Part shown: in pieces, positions 1 to 6,729 of the stretch
Position numbering within the stretch: the stretch's first letter is position 1
Layout: each line of letters opens with the position of its first letter
DNA from: Lachnospiraceae bacterium
Lineage (GTDB): Bacteria > Bacillota > Clostridia > Lachnospirales > Anaerotignaceae
DNA length: 11,322 nucleotides
NCBI GenBank assembly: GCA_028695945.1
Contig: JAQVIB010000040.1
Coordinates: 1-11,322 of the forward strand
Direction: 5' to 3'
The notes under the pieces: generated by a model
Told to the model about the DNA's origin: nothing
The model's database searches: none
What the model saw: only the letters and a program-made list of their open reading frames with translations
Program-made: the position numbers and the translations under genes

Positions 1-516
1 CATTCCTCTATGTCTATCTCTTGAAAAAGGGCGGCACTGTATCAGTATAAAGGTTTCTTTTTTTGAAAAATACTTATCTATTGCAGTAATTGTAAATCCA
101 CACATAATTGCAGCAACATAGGTGCTTATTAATACTGTTGCTAAAGCAATAAATGGTATATCTGTATTTATATTTAAAAAATTAATATATCCAAGGCTAA
201 TGCATTGATAAAAATAATATTCGATAACCGCATAATTTATTGCAAATAAAACTGCCCAAATAACATACATTTTTTTTCGTCCCTTTATATGCCAAGCCCT
301 TATTCCCCAAAGAGAGTATGCTATAGTTATTATCATTACTGCACTTATTATAACAATAAGACCATTTATCTCAATGTTTGAGGGCACAAAATACGCCATC
401 CCAATTGTGGGTATGCACCATAGCCAAATTATAAGCCACTGTTTTCTGCCCGTTATTATACTTGCCAAAAGGCATAAAAAAATTACAATTATCGAAACAC
501 TGCCTATTACTGCCAT
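1..516 (-). CDS. Multi-spanning membrane protein of unknown function, C-terminus cut off by the window edge
   Basis: An uninterrupted frame of 172 codons starts with ATG and runs off the left edge, so the protein is longer than what is visible. I see about five hydrophobic segments (roughly residues 3-22, 27-44, 50-70, 84-103 and 119-143), separated by short polar loops such as one rich in Lys/Arg near 78-82. After the last helix the chain turns polar and basic and includes the motif RPFSRDRHRG (residues 162-171), which suggests a soluble part beyond the edge. The ATG is preceded by AGGGTGAGG as ribosome binding site. It lies 15 nt after the stop of the radical SAM gene and in the same reading frame, so the two are very probably cotranscribed. 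I do not recognise the family. A sensor or transporter-like membrane protein is possible, but nothing visible decides it. Confidence 0.75.
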   Translation of the reverse strand, partial: MAVIGSVSIIVIFLCLLASIITGRKQWLIIWLWCIPTIGMAYFVPSNIEINGLIVIISAVMIITIAYSLWGIRAWHIKGRKKMYVIWAVLFAINYAVIEYYFYQCISLGYINFLNINTDIPFIALATVLISTYVAAIMCGFTITAIDKYFSKKETFILIQCRPFSRDRHRGM

Positions 517-531
517 GTCCTCACCCTGTGC

Positions 532-1404
532 TTAAATACCTCTATACATTTCTGGCTTAAACACTCCATCCTTTTCTGCCTGCTGAATTTGCTTAAGCAT
601 AAGTGCATTATCTCTGTTAAAAGTTCCCTTAAGTGAAATATAGTTAGATGCGTGATTAGACCTGAATACAGTACCTTCAGCATCTACATTTTCTATAAAC
701 AATCGCATTTCCTGTAAAATTTCATAAGGCCCCAAAAGTTCAAATTCTCCCGCCCTGTGCTGTGTATAAAGTTCAGTTCCCGGTTCTACCATAAGGGTTA
801 AAAACCCAACATATTCCGGCTTTATTGCACTTATAACCTTTGCAGAATTTATTGCATGCTCCTTTACTCTTTTCTTACCACCAAGACCAGAAATAAGCGT
901 AATAGAAACAACCATTTTTGCTTTTTTAAGCTTAATTCCCGCTTCAATAATCTCTGCGGATGTAACACCTTTTTTAACATCTTTAAGCACTGTATCATCA
1001 CCGCTTTCAGCACCCATATAAATCATATCTAACCCAGCAGACTTAAGCATTGCAAGTTCTTCATCGCTTTTTAAATTAACGTCTGCTGGTGTACCATAAG
1101 CTGAAATTCTTTCGATTTCGGGAAATATTTCCTTAATTTTTTCTAAAATATATAGTAAATCCTTTGTTTTTACAATAAGTGCATCTCCGTCAGCCAAAAA
1201 AATTCTCTTCACAGCAACATGGCTATAATATTTTCTTGCCATAAGAAGGTCTTCAACAACCTCTTCAAGGTCACGTATCCTGAATTTTTTGTCTTTAAAC
1301 ATTGCACAAAATGTACATGTATTTCTTGCACACCCAATTGTAAGCTGAATAATTAAACTGCCTGCCTCACTTGGCGGTCTGTACACAACACCTTCATATC
1401 TCAT
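532..1404 (-). CDS. Radical SAM protein of unknown substrate (COG1032-like)
   Basis: A 290-residue radical SAM enzyme that should bind a [4Fe-4S] cluster and S-adenosylmethionine and generate a 5'-deoxyadenosyl radical. The cluster cysteines are C25, C30 and C33 in the motif CARNTCTFC. The spacing is CX4CX2C rather than the textbook CX3CX2C, which I recall as usual in this subgroup (compare GCSHNKCTFC-type motifs). A glycine/acidic strand FLADGDAL (69-76) and YMGAESGDD (129-137) fit the SAM-binding barrel. Relatives are often misnamed oxygen-independent coproporphyrinogen III oxidase; the substrate is unknown. I chose the ATG at 1404 because AGAGAGG lies 10 nt upstream and the protein begins MRYEGVVYRPP. 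An in-frame GTG at 1443 lies between the promoter -10 box and the expected transcription start, so it cannot be used. The gene is first in a probable two-gene operon with the downstream membrane protein. Confidence 0.85.
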   Translation of the reverse strand: MRYEGVVYRPPSEAGSLIIQLTIGCARNTCTFCAMFKDKKFRIRDLEEVVEDLLMARKYYSHVAVKRIFLADGDALIVKTKDLLYILEKIKEIFPEIERISAYGTPADVNLKSDEELAMLKSAGLDMIYMGAESGDDTVLKDVKKGVTSAEIIEAGIKLKKAKMVVSITLISGLGGKKRVKEHAINSAKVISAIKPEYVGFLTLMVEPGTELYTQHRAGEFELLGPYEILQEMRLFIENVDAEGTVFRSNHASNYISLKGTFNRDNALMLKQIQQAEKDGVFKPEMYRGI

Positions 1405-1414
1405 AAAATCAATA

Positions 1415-1421
1415 CCTCTCT
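1415..1421 (-). promoter_or_regulatory. Ribosome binding site that sets the radical SAM start
   Basis: Read on the minus strand this is AGAGAGG, ending 10 nt before the ATG at 1404. No purine-rich site precedes the alternative GTG further upstream, so this site decides the start. Confidence 0.7.
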
Positions 1422-1444
1422 TATTCAAATTCTTTATCTTCACT

Positions 1445-1473
1445 ATTATAATTTTTTTACGTTATTTTATCAA
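1445..1473 (-). promoter_or_regulatory. Sigma-A promoter of the radical SAM / membrane protein operon
   Basis: On the minus strand, TTGATA (1468-1473) is followed after exactly 17 nt by a perfect TATAAT (1445-1450). Transcription should start near 1438, leaving a leader of about 34 nt before the ATG at 1404. It lies just downstream of the hairpin that closes the SLH protein gene, so the two transcription units are separate. Confidence 0.8.
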
Positions 1474-1487
1474 CATAAATTTAAAGC

Positions 1488-1506
1488 AGCGGGCAAAAAG
1501 CCCGCT
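1488..1506 (-). terminator. Probable terminator after the SLH protein gene
   Basis: A perfect 7-bp GC-rich stem (AGCGGGC / GCCCGCT) with a 5-nt loop, about 10 nt beyond the stop codon of the SLH gene. The downstream tract on the minus strand is GCTTTAAATTT, a poor U-run, so termination may be partial and some read-through into the next unit is possible. Confidence 0.6.
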
Positions 1507-1516
1507 AGTAAATGCT

Positions 1517-3607
1517 TTATAAAGTTGTAGCATTAATTCTAACAACTACTCCTTTATCAATTGTAAGTATAACCGAATAATTATTTTTACTTCCATACCA
1601 TAATGAATAAAATTCTCTAAAATCGTAAGAAGTTTTTCCTCCATCAATACGTATTTTCAAATCTTCATCCTTGGCAAGCTCGTAAGTCTTTATTCCTGTA
1701 TTTGTGTTTAAAGTAATTTCACCATATTTAATATCCTGCACCTTTCCTTCTGCACCTGTAAGCTCTGCCACTACATTTCTTGCAATATCATCAGCAAATG
1801 TAACTTTAACATCATAACTTTCTCCGCTTTGCAGCGCATTATAAAGTGTTGCCCATGTAGACTCGCTTTCATCAATATTAACCACTGTGTTCTCAGATGA
1901 ATAAACTGTTTTTTTCCCAACCTTCATGCTGTCTTTATCCATTTGTTCAATTTCGCCACTTATTCTGTTATATTTTTTCTGGTCCAAGTCGACTAAAACC
2001 TTAATAACCTCATCCTTTCTGTTAAAAGTAAGCGTTACTTCTGTTTTGCCTGTTTCATAAACGGACTTAAGGTATGACACACTTTCTGTTGATCCACCAT
2101 AAAATTTAATGTCAACATCCTTGCTTAAAAGACATTTCCTGCTAACACCTGCACTTGTAAATATGGTAATGTATGTGTCTGTAAGATTAGTAACAACACC
2201 TGTATCATTATCTTCCATCTTTGCCTCTATTTTTGATACTGTTTTACTGCTGTTAAGGTAAACTGTTGCTGTAAATGCAGTTCCGCTTTCAAACTTGCTT
2301 ACAAGCTTACTGTAGGTTATTTCATCACCTTGGTATGTAACTATAGGTTCTGTATCTATGTAATAGGTTTCTGAGTCTGTATCTGAAATTGCAACTACAA
2401 TTTTGTCATCTGTAACTTTTTTCAAAAATCCTTTAACGCTGCCACCAAGCTGAGATACATTAACAATCATCTCATCTATGTCGCTGTATTCATCTAGTTT
2501 AGCTGTAACATACAACTCTGTAGAATCATCAAAAGCATCTATAATTCGACTTATTCTTGAATTTTCACCGTCGTACTTTACTAATATGTTATTTGCAAAA
2601 CTATAACTTTTGGTAGACCCTTTTGTGCGTTTAATTGTAACCTCTCTTGAAGAAATTTTCGTTATTGTCCCTTGTACCGTGTTTTCAAGGCCTTCTGCTA
2701 AAACTTCTGTTACTGTACCATTAGAGAACTTTAAAACCACATTAACAGTAATACCATTATCAATAGTTTTTGTAATGTTATTAATAGCAACTGCTTTATT
2801 ATTTAATAAGATATTGGCATTTTTAGCTAAAGGGTAAACTTCCGTTCCACCTTTTTCAAGATTTACGATTATTTTTTCACTGGTCATATAATTTATTGTT
2901 CCTGTAACACTAGTCACATCAGTATTTATTTTTTCCCCTGAAACAACAGAATACGTTTTTGTTGTAACAACTGCCATTTCTGCCCTGTTTATAAGGTTTT
3001 TCGGATTAAAATTTTTATCATCATCCCCTACAAGAATATTTAACTCTGACAAAAGATTTACATATGGTACCGAAGAAGAAAGTATTTTATCTTTGTCTGC
3101 AAATGTCAGCACTGGGTTGTTCTTAATATCGTATTCTGCACTTAATGCCCTACCGAAAATAACAGCAACATCCTCACGGGTTGCATTGTTGTTTGCACCT
3201 TTTGTGGTCATAAACCCTGATAAATCTGTTATAGAAATAATCTGATTTTCTAATGCATAACTTACAGCTTCATGTGCCCATTCAGGTATTTTATAACCGC
3301 TCATTACGCTTTTCCATTTAGCTTTAGTTTCCTGTGAAACTTCTGCCTTTCCCTCATTTTTAAGTATATTATAAGCGAGCTGAACTGTTTCACAGTATGT
3401 AACTTTATCCTTAGCCCTAAATAGGCTTGTGCCATTTCCATTTTCTTGTCCCACCATAAGACCTAGCTCTGCAACCTTTACCATGTAGTTTTTTGCACCT
3501 TCCCATGGTACATTATTGATATCCGAAAATTTAACTGCTGCCATGCTGACTGTTGTAGAACTGACTGCAATCACCGCTGACAATAAGACTGATATTATTT
3601 TTTTCAT
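1517..3607 (-). CDS. Secreted SLH-domain cell-surface protein with six tandem beta-rich repeats
   Basis: A 696-residue exported protein. Residues 1-24 form a signal peptide: Lys-Lys start, hydrophobic core, and probable cleavage after SMAA. Three S-layer homology domains follow at about 26-83, 107-155 and 166-215. Each carries the usual (T/N)RAE-like helix start, seen as FRAKD, ATRED and INRAE. SLH triplets anchor proteins non-covalently to secondary cell-wall polymers. The remaining 460 residues consist of six degenerate repeats starting near G236, G313, G393, G470, G551 and G621 (spacing 77, 80, 77, 81 and 70). Each follows a pattern like G-x-I-x-x-(I/M) ... (Y/K)-x-(L/V) ... V-x-(L/V)-x-F ... 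V-x-x-(I/V), suggesting small beta domains in a row. No catalytic domain is visible, so a structural or adhesive surface role is inferred. AGGAGG sits 7 nt before the ATG, so the start is secure. It appears monocistronic, with its own leader and terminator. Confidence 0.88.
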   Translation of the reverse strand: MKKIISVLLSAVIAVSSTTVSMAAVKFSDINNVPWEGAKNYMVKVAELGLMVGQENGNGTSLFRAKDKVTYCETVQLAYNILKNEGKAEVSQETKAKWKSVMSGYKIPEWAHEAVSYALENQIISITDLSGFMTTKGANNNATREDVAVIFGRALSAEYDIKNNPVLTFADKDKILSSSVPYVNLLSELNILVGDDDKNFNPKNLINRAEMAVVTTKTYSVVSGEKINTDVTSVTGTINYMTSEKIIVNLEKGGTEVYPLAKNANILLNNKAVAINNITKTIDNGITVNVVLKFSNGTVTEVLAEGLENTVQGTITKISSREVTIKRTKGSTKSYSFANNILVKYDGENSRISRIIDAFDDSTELYVTAKLDEYSDIDEMIVNVSQLGGSVKGFLKKVTDDKIVVAISDTDSETYYIDTEPIVTYQGDEITYSKLVSKFESGTAFTATVYLNSSKTVSKIEAKMEDNDTGVVTNLTDTYITIFTSAGVSRKCLLSKDVDIKFYGGSTESVSYLKSVYETGKTEVTLTFNRKDEVIKVLVDLDQKKYNRISGEIEQMDKDSMKVGKKTVYSSENTVVNIDESESTWATLYNALQSGESYDVKVTFADDIARNVVAELTGAEGKVQDIKYGEITLNTNTGIKTYELAKDEDLKIRIDGGKTSYDFREFYSLWYGSKNNYSVILTIDKGVVVRINATTL

Positions 3608-3629
3608 GTTAAGCCCTCCTGTGCAAAAT

Positions 3630-3668
3630 TTAGTAAATTTATAGGTAAATTATAGTTACCTTTACTAA
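3630..3668. repeat. Nested inverted repeats around the probable -10 box of the SLH gene
   Basis: The outer arms are TTAGTAAA (3630-3637) and TTTACTAA (3661-3668). The inner arms are AGGTAA (3643-3648) and TTACCT (3656-3661). The inner pair encloses a minus-strand TATAAT (3649-3654), the best -10 candidate for the SLH gene, but no good -35 lies 16-18 nt upstream. The arrangement looks like an operator over a weak promoter that would need an activator. That reading is inference only. Confidence 0.4.
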
Positions 3669-3726
3669 TATTAACACAATATGATGTATTTTCATATATA
3701 AAACAGAATATTTAGTATAAAAAATA

Positions 3727-3766
3727 GTTGGCATGCAACTATCAAAAATGATATATACATGCCAAC
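3727..3766 (-). terminator. Terminator after the small membrane protein gene
   Basis: A 9-bp stem (GTTGGCATG at 3727-3735 with CATGCCAAC at 3758-3766). The intervening 22 nt can form a second small stem, TATCA / TGATA. On the minus strand the hairpin is followed closely by TATTTTTTAT, a good U-run. It begins about 10 nt after the stop of the small gene. Confidence 0.75.
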
Positions 3767-3777
3767 CGTTTAATTTT

Positions 3778-3945
3778 TTACCAAATATCTCCAGATAAAT
3801 CCTCCATCATATTTTCAGCTTTGTTAATTGCTTTTTTCCCATTTTTCATTAGTTTTCTTTTAGCAGTGGAATTGTGCATAGTAAATTCCAAACCAACCAT
3901 TCCTAAAACAGAACCTATGAGTATACCTCTAGCAAATTTGTTCAT
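3778..3945 (-). CDS. Small one-helix membrane protein, YtxH-like
   Basis: A 55-residue protein starting MNKFARGILIGSVLG. A glycine-rich hydrophobic segment at residues 6-21 should be a membrane anchor. It is followed by a basic, helix-prone tail (KRKLMKNGKKAINKAENM) and an acidic end, DLSGDIW. This pattern of short N-terminal helix plus charged amphipathic tail is common in clostridial YtxH-type proteins of unknown function. I prefer the ATG at 3945 because AAAGGG lies 9 nt upstream. Longer in-frame starts (up to 4011) add a sequence without a ribosome binding site, and the ATG 9 nt further upstream sits directly on the AAAGGG. Its own terminator follows. No convincing promoter was found in the AT-rich stretch upstream. 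Confidence 0.6.
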   Translation of the reverse strand: MNKFARGILIGSVLGMVGLEFTMHNSTAKRKLMKNGKKAINKAENMMEDLSGDIW

Positions 3946-4081
3946 ATTATTCATCCCTTTCCATAAAAATACACCTTTAACACAACTATAAACTACAAGG
4001 TTATTATTCAAAAAAACATTGATTTTTAAACACCCAATTATTACTGATTAAATATTTTTTTGATTTTTTTTAAATTTCCTA

Positions 4082-4109
4082 TTGCAAAATTATTTTCGTG
4101 TGTTATAAT
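4082..4109 (+). promoter_or_regulatory. Sigma-A promoter (extended -10) of the serine operon
   Basis: A perfect TATAAT (4104-4109) is preceded by TG plus one base, which makes an extended -10. A partial -35, TTGCAA (4082-4087), lies 16 nt upstream of it. Transcription should begin near 4116, giving a leader of about 320 nt that carries the T-box. Confidence 0.75.
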
Positions 4110-4115
4110 GGTCAC

Positions 4116-4392
4116 TATCTTCAAAAAAGACAATTGTACACGGTAAAATAACAGTGACAAAAGCTAAACCTATTTAAGCTATCCAGAGAGTCGGTGGTTG
4201 GTGTAAACCGATTAGTAAACTAGGCGTTCCACTTTTGTAGTTGCCGATGATAAATCGGAAGGGGCTGCCCTTTACAGCAGGAAAGAGAGGATGCGAATAC
4301 TTTTAGTATTCAAGTCAATTCGGGTGGCACCACGGGAGAAGAATATACGGCTCTCGTCCCTAATATATCTATAGGGACGAGAGCCTTTTTTT
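4116..4392 (+). promoter_or_regulatory. T-box riboswitch, serine type
   Basis: The leader senses uncharged tRNA and controls read-through into serC. Visible parts in order: AGAGAG (4185-4190) followed by a small hairpin with GGTTGGTGTAAACC, typical of stem I; a likely specifier codon UCC (Ser) at 4228-4230 in the context TCCACTTTTGTAG, which fits the usual XXX-R-C-Y-rich-G-AG pattern; a small stem-loop CTGC/GCAG (4265-4280); stem III GAATACT/AGTATTC (4295-4311); and the T-box core GGGTGGCACCACGG (4322-4335). TGGC at 4325-4328 would pair with a GCCA acceptor end, and bacterial tRNA-Ser normally has G73. ACGGGAG (4332-4338) can pair with CTCTCGT (4351-4357) as antiterminator, which blocks the terminator stem. 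The T-box identity is certain; the specifier assignment was made by eye. Confidence 0.93.
4349..4392 (+). terminator. T-box-controlled intrinsic terminator
   Basis: A perfect 13-bp stem (GGCTCTCGTCCCT / AGGGACGAGAGCC) is followed by seven T. Its 5' arm overlaps the sequence needed for the antiterminator, so the two structures exclude each other. With charged tRNA-Ser this hairpin should form and stop transcription before serC. Confidence 0.92.
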
Positions 4393-4435
4393 ATACAAAA
4401 TATTAATTTGGTATCTATTACAAGGAGGAAAATAT

Positions 4436-5524
4436 ATGAACAGAGTATTTAATTTTTCAGCAGGCCCATCTATGTTGCCATTAGAAGTTCTTGAAAAGGC
4501 ACAAAAGGAATTTGTATCTTACGGTACAAGCGGTATGTCGGTTATGGAGATGAGCCATCGCTCTAAAGCATATGAAGACATTATTTTCGGTGCAGAAACA
4601 ACGTTAAGAGAATTAATGGCAGTACCAGATAACTACAGCATTTTGTTCCTTCAGGGCGGAGGAAGTACACAGTTTGCAATGATTCCACTTAACCTTATGA
4701 ACAAAAATAACAAAGCAGATTATGTTAAAACTGGTCAGTGGAGCAAAAAAGCAATTGAAGAAGCTAAAAAATATGGCAAGGTAAATGTTGTTGCTTCATC
4801 TGAAGATGCTATTTTTAACTACATTCCAGACCTTGACCCAGCCAAGTTTGATAAAGAAGCAGACTATTTTTACATGACACTTAACAACACAATTTACGGT
4901 ACACATATTCCAAACGGCATAATTCCAAACACAAATGGTGTGCCTATTGTTGGCGACATGAGTTCAAACATTCTTGCAGAGCGTTACGATATTTCAAAAT
5001 TTGGTCTTGTTTTTGCAGGTGCACAAAAAAACCTTGGCCCTGCTGGCTTAACAATTGCCATTGTGCGTAACGACCTTATGGGTAATTCAATGGATATTAC
5101 CCCAACAATGCTTAAATACGATATTCACGCAAAAGAAAAATCACTTTATAACACACCACCTACTTATTCAATTTACTTTGCTGGCCTTGTATTTGAATGG
5201 GTTAAAGCAATTGGTGGTATTGATGCAATGCAGAAAATAAACGAGGAAAAAGCGGGAATTCTTTATGATTTCCTTGATAACAGCAAATTATTTAATGGAA
5301 CTGTTGTTAAAAAAGACCGTTCTCTTATGAACGCACCTTTCATCCTTCCAACAGAAGAGCTTAATGCAAAGTTCATTAAAGAAGCATCATCAAAAGGTTT
5401 TGTTAACTTAAAGGGGCACCGCACTGTTGGCGGTATGCGTGCATCAATTTATAATGCTATGCCTGTTGAAGGCGTTAAGGCACTTGTTGAATTTATGGGT
5501 AAATTTGAACTTGAAAACAAATAA
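4436..5524 (+). CDS. serC: Phosphoserine aminotransferase
   Basis: A PLP enzyme of 362 residues, the usual family length. It transfers an amino group from glutamate to 3-phosphohydroxypyruvate to give O-phosphoserine, the second step of serine synthesis. The family signature is clear: an N-terminal FNFSAGPSMLP, HRSK at 41-44, the phosphate-binding GGGSTQF at 74-80, and AGAQKNLGPAG with the Schiff-base lysine K198, the same number as in the E. coli enzyme. The C-terminal GGMRASIYNAMP motif (near 337-348) is also intact. AGGAGG lies 7 nt before the ATG. It is the first gene after the T-box, and 15 nt separate it from serA. In bacteria lacking pdxB-type pathways the same enzyme may only serve serine; nothing here points to a vitamin B6 role. 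Confidence 0.96.
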   Translation: MNRVFNFSAGPSMLPLEVLEKAQKEFVSYGTSGMSVMEMSHRSKAYEDIIFGAETTLRELMAVPDNYSILFLQGGGSTQFAMIPLNLMNKNNKADYVKTGQWSKKAIEEAKKYGKVNVVASSEDAIFNYIPDLDPAKFDKEADYFYMTLNNTIYGTHIPNGIIPNTNGVPIVGDMSSNILAERYDISKFGLVFAGAQKNLGPAGLTIAIVRNDLMGNSMDITPTMLKYDIHAKEKSLYNTPPTYSIYFAGLVFEWVKAIGGIDAMQKINEEKAGILYDFLDNSKLFNGTVVKKDRSLMNAPFILPTEELNAKFIKEASSKGFVNLKGHRTVGGMRASIYNAMPVEGVKALVEFMGKFELENK

Positions 5525-5539
5525 GGAGAGAAAATTAAA

Positions 5540-6715
5540 ATGTATAATATATTAACACTTAATTCAATTTCAGAAAAAGGTCTTGTTAAGCTTCCGGAAA
5601 AAGACTTTGTAATTGCAGACAAAATGGAAAGTCCAGATGGTATTATGGTTAGAAGTGCCGACATGCACTCCTATGAAATACCTGATACACTTTTAGCAAT
5701 TGCCCGTGCTGGTGCTGGTACAAACAATATTCCTGTGGATAAATGTGCTGAAAAAGGTATTGTTGTATTTAACACACCTGGTGCAAATGCAAATGCCGTT
5801 AAAGAACTTGTTCTTACAGGTATCCTTATTTCATCAAGAAAAATTGTTGAAGGTATTGAATGGTCTAAAAGCCTTAAAGGTAAAGACCATATTGACAAAC
5901 TTGTTGAAAGTGGAAAAAGTCAGTTTGCTGGCCCTGAAATTAAAGGTAAAAAGCTTGGCGTAATTGGTCTTGGTGCTATTGGCGTTATGGTTGCAAACGC
6001 TGCTGTATCCCTTGGCATGGAGGTTATGGGTTATGACCCTTATCTTTCAGTTTATTCAGCTTGGAGTATTTCAAGTGATGTAGAACTTGCCGACAGCGTT
6101 GCCCAAATCGTTGCTCAGTGAGATTATGTTACATTACATGTTCCACTTAACGACAGTACAAAAAATATGTTTAACGACGAACTATTCGGTATTATGAAAA
6201 GTGGTGCTCGCCTTCTTAACTTTGCACGTGGCGGTCTTGTTGAAACAGCTGCACTTAAAAAGGCACTTGATAACGGAATATTAGATAAATACATAACCGA
6301 CTTCCCTGGTGAAGAGGTATTAAACCTTGATAACGTGTTGGCAATTCCTCACTTGGGTGCTTCCACTCCAGAATCTGAAGAAAACTGTGCAGAAATGGGA
6401 GCCATTGAACTGAAAGCCTTCCTTAAATATGGAACAATTAAAAATTCAGTTAACTTCCCTAACTGTGAATCTCTTTACACAGGTAAAGCAAGGGTAACAA
6501 TTGCACACAAAAATGTACCAAACATGGTAGGTTCAATAACAGCAATTTTTGCAAAAGAGAACTTAAACATTGACAATATGCTTAATAAATCCAAAGGTGG
6601 TTGGGCATATACTATAATAGACATTGATTCACTTTGCGGTAAAAATGACATCCTTATTGATGGTCTTAAAAAACTACAAGGCGTTGTAAGGGCAAGAATA
6701 GTTAGAGAAAAATAA
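5540..6715 (+). pseudogene. serA: D-3-phosphoglycerate dehydrogenase interrupted by one in-frame TGA
   Basis: With the TGA counted as a residue this frame encodes 391 residues, a normal length for the clostridial single-ACT-domain enzyme. That enzyme oxidises 3-phosphoglycerate to 3-phosphohydroxypyruvate with NAD+. The first 193 codons contain the substrate domain and the NAD-binding GLGAIG (143-148), with D166 of YDP as the likely ribose contact. Codon 194 is TGA. The same frame then continues with DYVTLHVPLNDSTKN, the catalytic R230 (ARGG), E258/E259 and H271 (IPHLGAST), and an ACT domain from about 318. Relatives have Cys or a small residue at the TGA position, so TGC or TGT to TGA is the simplest change. 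A product stopping there would lack the catalytic Arg-Glu-His set. Nothing else is damaged. Recent nonsense mutation, sequence error or recoding remain possible. AAGGAGAG precedes the ATG. Confidence 0.85.
6119..6121 (+). other. In-frame TGA stop inside serA
   Basis: The codons read GTT GCT CAG TGA GAT TAT GTT ACA. Downstream the frame stays open for 197 more sense codons with high similarity to the SerA family. No strong SECIS-type hairpin with a conserved loop is visible within about 40 nt: only an ATGT/ACAT stem too near the TGA and a 3-bp ACT/AGT stem. All complete genes in the window end in TAA or TAG, and tryptophan is read from TGG, so a general TGA reassignment is not indicated. Confidence 0.9.
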
Positions 6716-6729
6716 AAAGAGGTGTACTT

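Noticed and set aside
1405..1443. Longer radical SAM start at GTG 1443
   Set aside because: It lies between the -10 box and the expected transcription start and has no ribosome binding site.
3946..4011. Longer start for the small membrane protein
   Set aside because: The extra 22 residues have no ribosome binding site, while AAAGGG sits 9 nt before the ATG at 3945.
5449..5898. Minus-strand frames opposite serC and serA
   Set aside because: They lie antisense to recognisable conserved protein sequence and have no start signals of their own.
6119..6180. Selenocysteine insertion at the serA TGA
   Set aside because: No convincing SECIS stem-loop follows: only weak 3-4 bp stems, one of them too close to the TGA. 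The residue is not part of the catalytic set. Kept only as a possibility to test.
6167..6715. Separate protein starting at an internal ATG downstream of the serA TGA
   Set aside because: There is no ribosome binding site before the ATG (the context is ACAAAAAAT), and the sequence from the TGA to the ATG still encodes SerA family residues. It is the second part of the same gene.
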